A DNA stretch of 64,000 nucleotides from Stutzerimonas stutzeri (GTDB taxonomy: Bacteria > Pseudomonadota > Gammaproteobacteria > Pseudomonadales > Pseudomonadaceae). This document shows, in pieces, positions 61,844 to 64,000 of this stretch. Made by a program: the position numbers and the translations under genes. The stretch spans positions 1 through 64,000 of the forward strand of contig NZ_CP073105.1 in the NCBI RefSeq assembly GCF_018138085.1, read 5' to 3'. Within the stretch, counting starts at the first letter, position 1. The number at the start of each line of letters is the position of its first letter. The notes beneath the pieces are model-generated. The model was not told where the DNA came from. It saw only the letters and a list, made by a program, of their open reading frames with translations, and made no database searches.

Positions 61844-62254
61844 TCACCCGTTCGGCACGACCTTGTAGGGCGTATTGCTGAAGAAGATGTTGCGCCAGTC
61901 CGGGCGCCATTGAGGGATGCTCAGGGTAAAGCCCTGGGTGCGCTTGTCGAAGTCGATCCAGGTCACGCCCAGGGTTTGGCTGTCCTCGCTTGGCCGCATG
62001 TCCACTGAGCGCGTGGTAAAGAGTGGGCTGCGATATACCTTCGACCGATCTGCACGGTCGACGATGCGCAAATACGACAGGCCTCCGCCAGGAGCTAACA
62101 GGCCCTTTACCGGCACGCTTTCGATCAAATGCCCACCTTGCGGGCTGACTTGCGAAACCGACGGCGGCGCGCTCAGCGCATCGCTCAGGCTCCAGCCAAA
62201 GAGCAGGGCGAGCGCGGCGAGAAGGCTGCATACAGCGAGAATGGCTTTGTTCAT
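61844..62254 (-). CDS. Membrane-anchored protein, candidate immunity partner
   Basis: The 136-residue protein has one N-terminal hydrophobic segment (about 5-28, a signal anchor or signal peptide) and a soluble C-terminal domain rich in Trp, Arg and Asp. No family is recognised. It starts one base after the DUF6402 stop on the same strand. This arrangement, toxin-like gene followed by a small exported or anchored protein, is common for effector-immunity pairs, so an immunity role is a hypothesis. Confidence 0.55.
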   Translation of the reverse strand: MNKAILAVCSLLAALALLFGWSLSDALSAPPSVSQVSPQGGHLIESVPVKGLLAPGGGLSYLRIVDRADRSKVYRSPLFTTRSVDMRPSEDSQTLGVTWIDFDKRTQGFTLSIPQWRPDWRNIFFSNTPYKVVPNG

Positions 62255-62255
62255 G

Positions 62256-63151
62256 TCAGCGTTTCGGCAGGGTGATGGCGGGCGTGCCAGGTGGCAAGGG
62301 TTCGCGTAGCAGATCGGAAAACACGCGGAAGTCTCCGCCTCGTTTGTATCTGGCCCGGTAATCGGCGAAATGACTGTTCAGCACAAGCATGTAGCGTTTG
62401 CGCTGCTCGTCTATGTAGCGCCTTTGGTTCTGAGCACTCATTCCGAACAACGATTGCTGCGTGATGCTGCGGGAGACCGCATCGACGCCGGCATTATGCG
62501 CCGTGGCCTCCAGCAGGCTGGGAGCGACACCATCGAAGTTCCAGAAGCCCAGCGGCTGGCTGAACACCGAGCCATCGTCGTTGAAGTCGTAGTTGTCCTC
62601 AGCATAGAACAGCAAGGTTCTCGGGCGAAACAGGATGCGATCTGCATGTACTTCTACGTCACCCTCGGCCGCTACCCGCAGGTTGAAGTCCGCCAGCGCT
62701 CCTCGCAGGTCGTTGAGGCCTTCGCTGCCCCACTTGGAAAAGGTGATCGCGCGTGAGTTGAAGTAGCCGAAGCGCTCCACCGCGCTCGCCAGGTTCGGGA
62801 AAACCAGGGGATAGCAGCCGAGCCCCTTGTCGCCATAGGCCGTGAGCAGATGCTTGCGAATCTCACCCATGGCGGCGGTGTTGTTCCAGCTTCGGCGCAG
62901 CTCGGCGAGAACCGGCTGGACCTTGTCGAAACTGGCCACCCAGCTCATCTTGACGATGCTTTCCTCGATGTAGGCCAGGGTAGTCCCTGAAACCAGTGGC
63001 GCATCAGCGCGGCGGAAACCGGCCAATCGATGGCATCCATGGCTGCGGGAATATCGGTGATCTTGAACAGCCTGGCCTGAACTGGGGCGCCTTGCGTATT
63101 GCTCGCAGGGCTAAGGTTAGATTGTGCGACGACTGGCTCCGTGCTCGACAT
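62256..63151 (-). pseudogene. DUF6402 family gene, frameshifted
   Basis: The N-terminal part (from 63151) reads MSSTEPVVAQSNLSPASN...DIPAAMDAIDWPVSAALMRHWFQG, and the frame then fails. The body of the protein continues in another frame to 62256 (TTLAYIEESIVKMSWVASFDKVQPVL...QPLGFWNFDGVAPSL). The break is at a GGG run (62985-62987) and one missing base restores a protein of about 298 residues. DUF6402 proteins occur beside type VI secretion spikes and may be effectors. It follows the PAAR gene by nine bases. Confidence 0.76.
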
Positions 63152-63160
63152 GCTGTGGCC

Positions 63161-63673
63161 TCAACCAACGAAGATTTCGGTTTGTGGGGCGAACTCGACG
63201 GACACGGTTTCGGCCGCGTAGCCTGCTACACGTTTGGTCTTGCCGTCCTCGTCGGTAACGCCTTCGATGACCTTGCCGGAGGCCGTCTTCAGCTTGTAGG
63301 GGCGGTTGGCCAAAGGCAGGCCGGTATCGCTATCGCTGAGCACGAAATGCTCGTCTAACTGGTTGGGTAGCGGCGCTGGCGCAGTGAAGGGCGCCGGGCT
63401 CACCGACGAGCCGACCAGGATATTGCCGGAGCCAGTCACGACGCTGCCGCCATGCGTCGTGGGGCTGCCGAGGAAGGCAACTGGCTTGCCGTTGACCAAG
63501 ATAGTGGCTTCGCCTTCTGGTATCGCGCCGCCACAGCTACTGGCGTCACCGACTCGGGCAGCAGGTAGGTTATTGAACAACACGTCGGGCGAACCAACCG
63601 CTATCGGGTTGGAACCGTGGCCGGGGATGGGGCAGGAGTGGGTGTCGGATAAGCGAGCAGCGGGCTTGGCCAT
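63161..63673 (-). CDS. PAAR domain protein with C-terminal extension
   Basis: PAAR proteins cap the VgrG spike of type VI secretion systems. The 170-residue protein has a PAAR domain (about 1-95, beginning MAKPAARLSDTHSCPIPGHGSNPI, with Cys14, His17-like ligands) and a C-terminal domain (YKLKTASGKVIEGVTDEDGKTKRV) that looks like the transthyretin-like adaptors that recruit cargo. ATG at 63673 follows AAAGGAACTCGT. No VgrG or structural T6SS genes are in the window, so this is an orphan module. Confidence 0.86.
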   Translation of the reverse strand: MAKPAARLSDTHSCPIPGHGSNPIAVGSPDVLFNNLPAARVGDASSCGGAIPEGEATILVNGKPVAFLGSPTTHGGSVVTGSGNILVGSSVSPAPFTAPAPLPNQLDEHFVLSDSDTGLPLANRPYKLKTASGKVIEGVTDEDGKTKRVAGYAAETVSVEFAPQTEIFVG

Positions 63674-63859
63674 ACGAGTTCCTTTCGTATCTGAGTGAAG
63701 GGCCAAACCCTAACAAGTCTGGGGGCGTTCATCGACTTCGCGATCCCAAGGAATCCGACCTGTTAACGTTTTTGCTTTACAAGGGCTGTCCGGATCGCAC
63801 CGCTCCAGCTGCAGCCGTCTGCCGTATCATGCGCAGCCCATTTACGTTCATCGACCTCC

Positions 63860-64000
63860 ATGACCACCCTCGAACTCATCGCCTCCGCCCTCGGCGTCCT
63901 TTCCGTCTGGCTCACGGTGCGGCAGAACCCGCTGTGCTGGCCCATCGGGTTGGTGATGGTGTCGCTTTATGGGTGGTTTTTCTTCGAGGTGCGGCTGTAT
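63860..64000 (+). CDS. pnuC: PnuC-type nicotinamide riboside transporter, 5' part
   Basis: A frame starting at ATG 63860 (MTTLELIASALGVLSVWLTVRQNPLCWPIG...) runs open to the window edge, 47 residues. The opening, with the hydrophobic segment and LTVRQN...WPIGLVMVSLYGWFFFEVRLY, matches PnuC transporters. It is truncated by the window. The ATG has no strong ribosome-binding site visible. Confidence 0.82.
   Translation, partial: MTTLELIASALGVLSVWLTVRQNPLCWPIGLVMVSLYGWFFFEVRLY

Noticed and set aside
61365-62231. 288-codon minus-strand frame over the DUF1993 end and the anchored protein gene
   Set aside because: It overlaps two better-supported genes and its product is Arg/Pro-rich without domain.

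Overview
The window reads as the replication-origin-proximal chromosome of a Pseudomonas stutzeri-group (Stutzerimonas) bacterium. It opens at the first base of dnaA and runs dnaA-dnaN-recF-gyrB, and the following backbone genes keep the order known from Pseudomonas. Other pointers to this group are a 689-residue trehalose synthase and a run of near-identical ~76 bp attC sites of the P. stutzeri chromosomal-integron kind. The species is inferred from gene content and not proven.

Layout. 1-6.2 kb: replication genes, with parS-like sites. 6.3-18.7 kb: ahpF, plsC-gmhB-glyS-glyQ (minus strand), tag, a lipid A acyltransferase, a PilZ protein, mprF-acvB and a TPR protein. 18.7-32.8 kb: an ectoine uptake and catabolism island lying between the TPR gene and trkA, which are near neighbours in P. 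aeruginosa: ehuA/D/C/B leftward, then enuR, eutB, eutC, doeA, doeB, doeX, doeC and doeD rightward, with a yhhQ gene behind a preQ1-I-like riboswitch in the middle. 32.8-43.7 kb: trkA-rsmB-fmt-def, a LysM protein, dprA-tsaC, qor, hemF-aroE and a Rossmann-fold protein. 43.7-53.5 kb: a DUF883 protein, pbpG, treS, a quinone oxidoreductase, an HELKH-motif protein, a DUF2934 protein, a hybrid histidine kinase and an orphan choline/betaine-binding protein.

54.2-58.5 kb is an AT-rich gene-cassette array with seven recognisable attC sites, eight cassette genes and no integrase gene in the window. Two cassette genes carry single-base frameshifts and two attC sites have damaged crossover cores. Cassette products include a DUF4145 protein, a frameshifted HEPN/AbiU2-like protein, a DUF6572 protein, a membrane protein with DnaJ-like zinc motifs and several unknowns. 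After two small genes comes an IS3-family (IS2-group) element at 59526-60852, flanked by a 5-bp ATGGC duplication. The window ends with a DUF1993 gene, a leftward PAAR / DUF6402 (frameshifted) / membrane-protein set that looks like an orphan type VI secretion cargo module, and the start of pnuC.

Together the genes pair a housekeeping origin region with a strong osmolyte theme (ectoine import and breakdown, trehalose synthase, betaine-binding protein) and two accessory zones, the cassette array and the PAAR module. The least described parts are the integrase-less array, the shared 13-bp motif that may be the EnuR operator, the perfect parS core inside ehuC, and the PAAR-DUF6402-membrane trio. 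No rRNA, tRNA or CRISPR array was seen.
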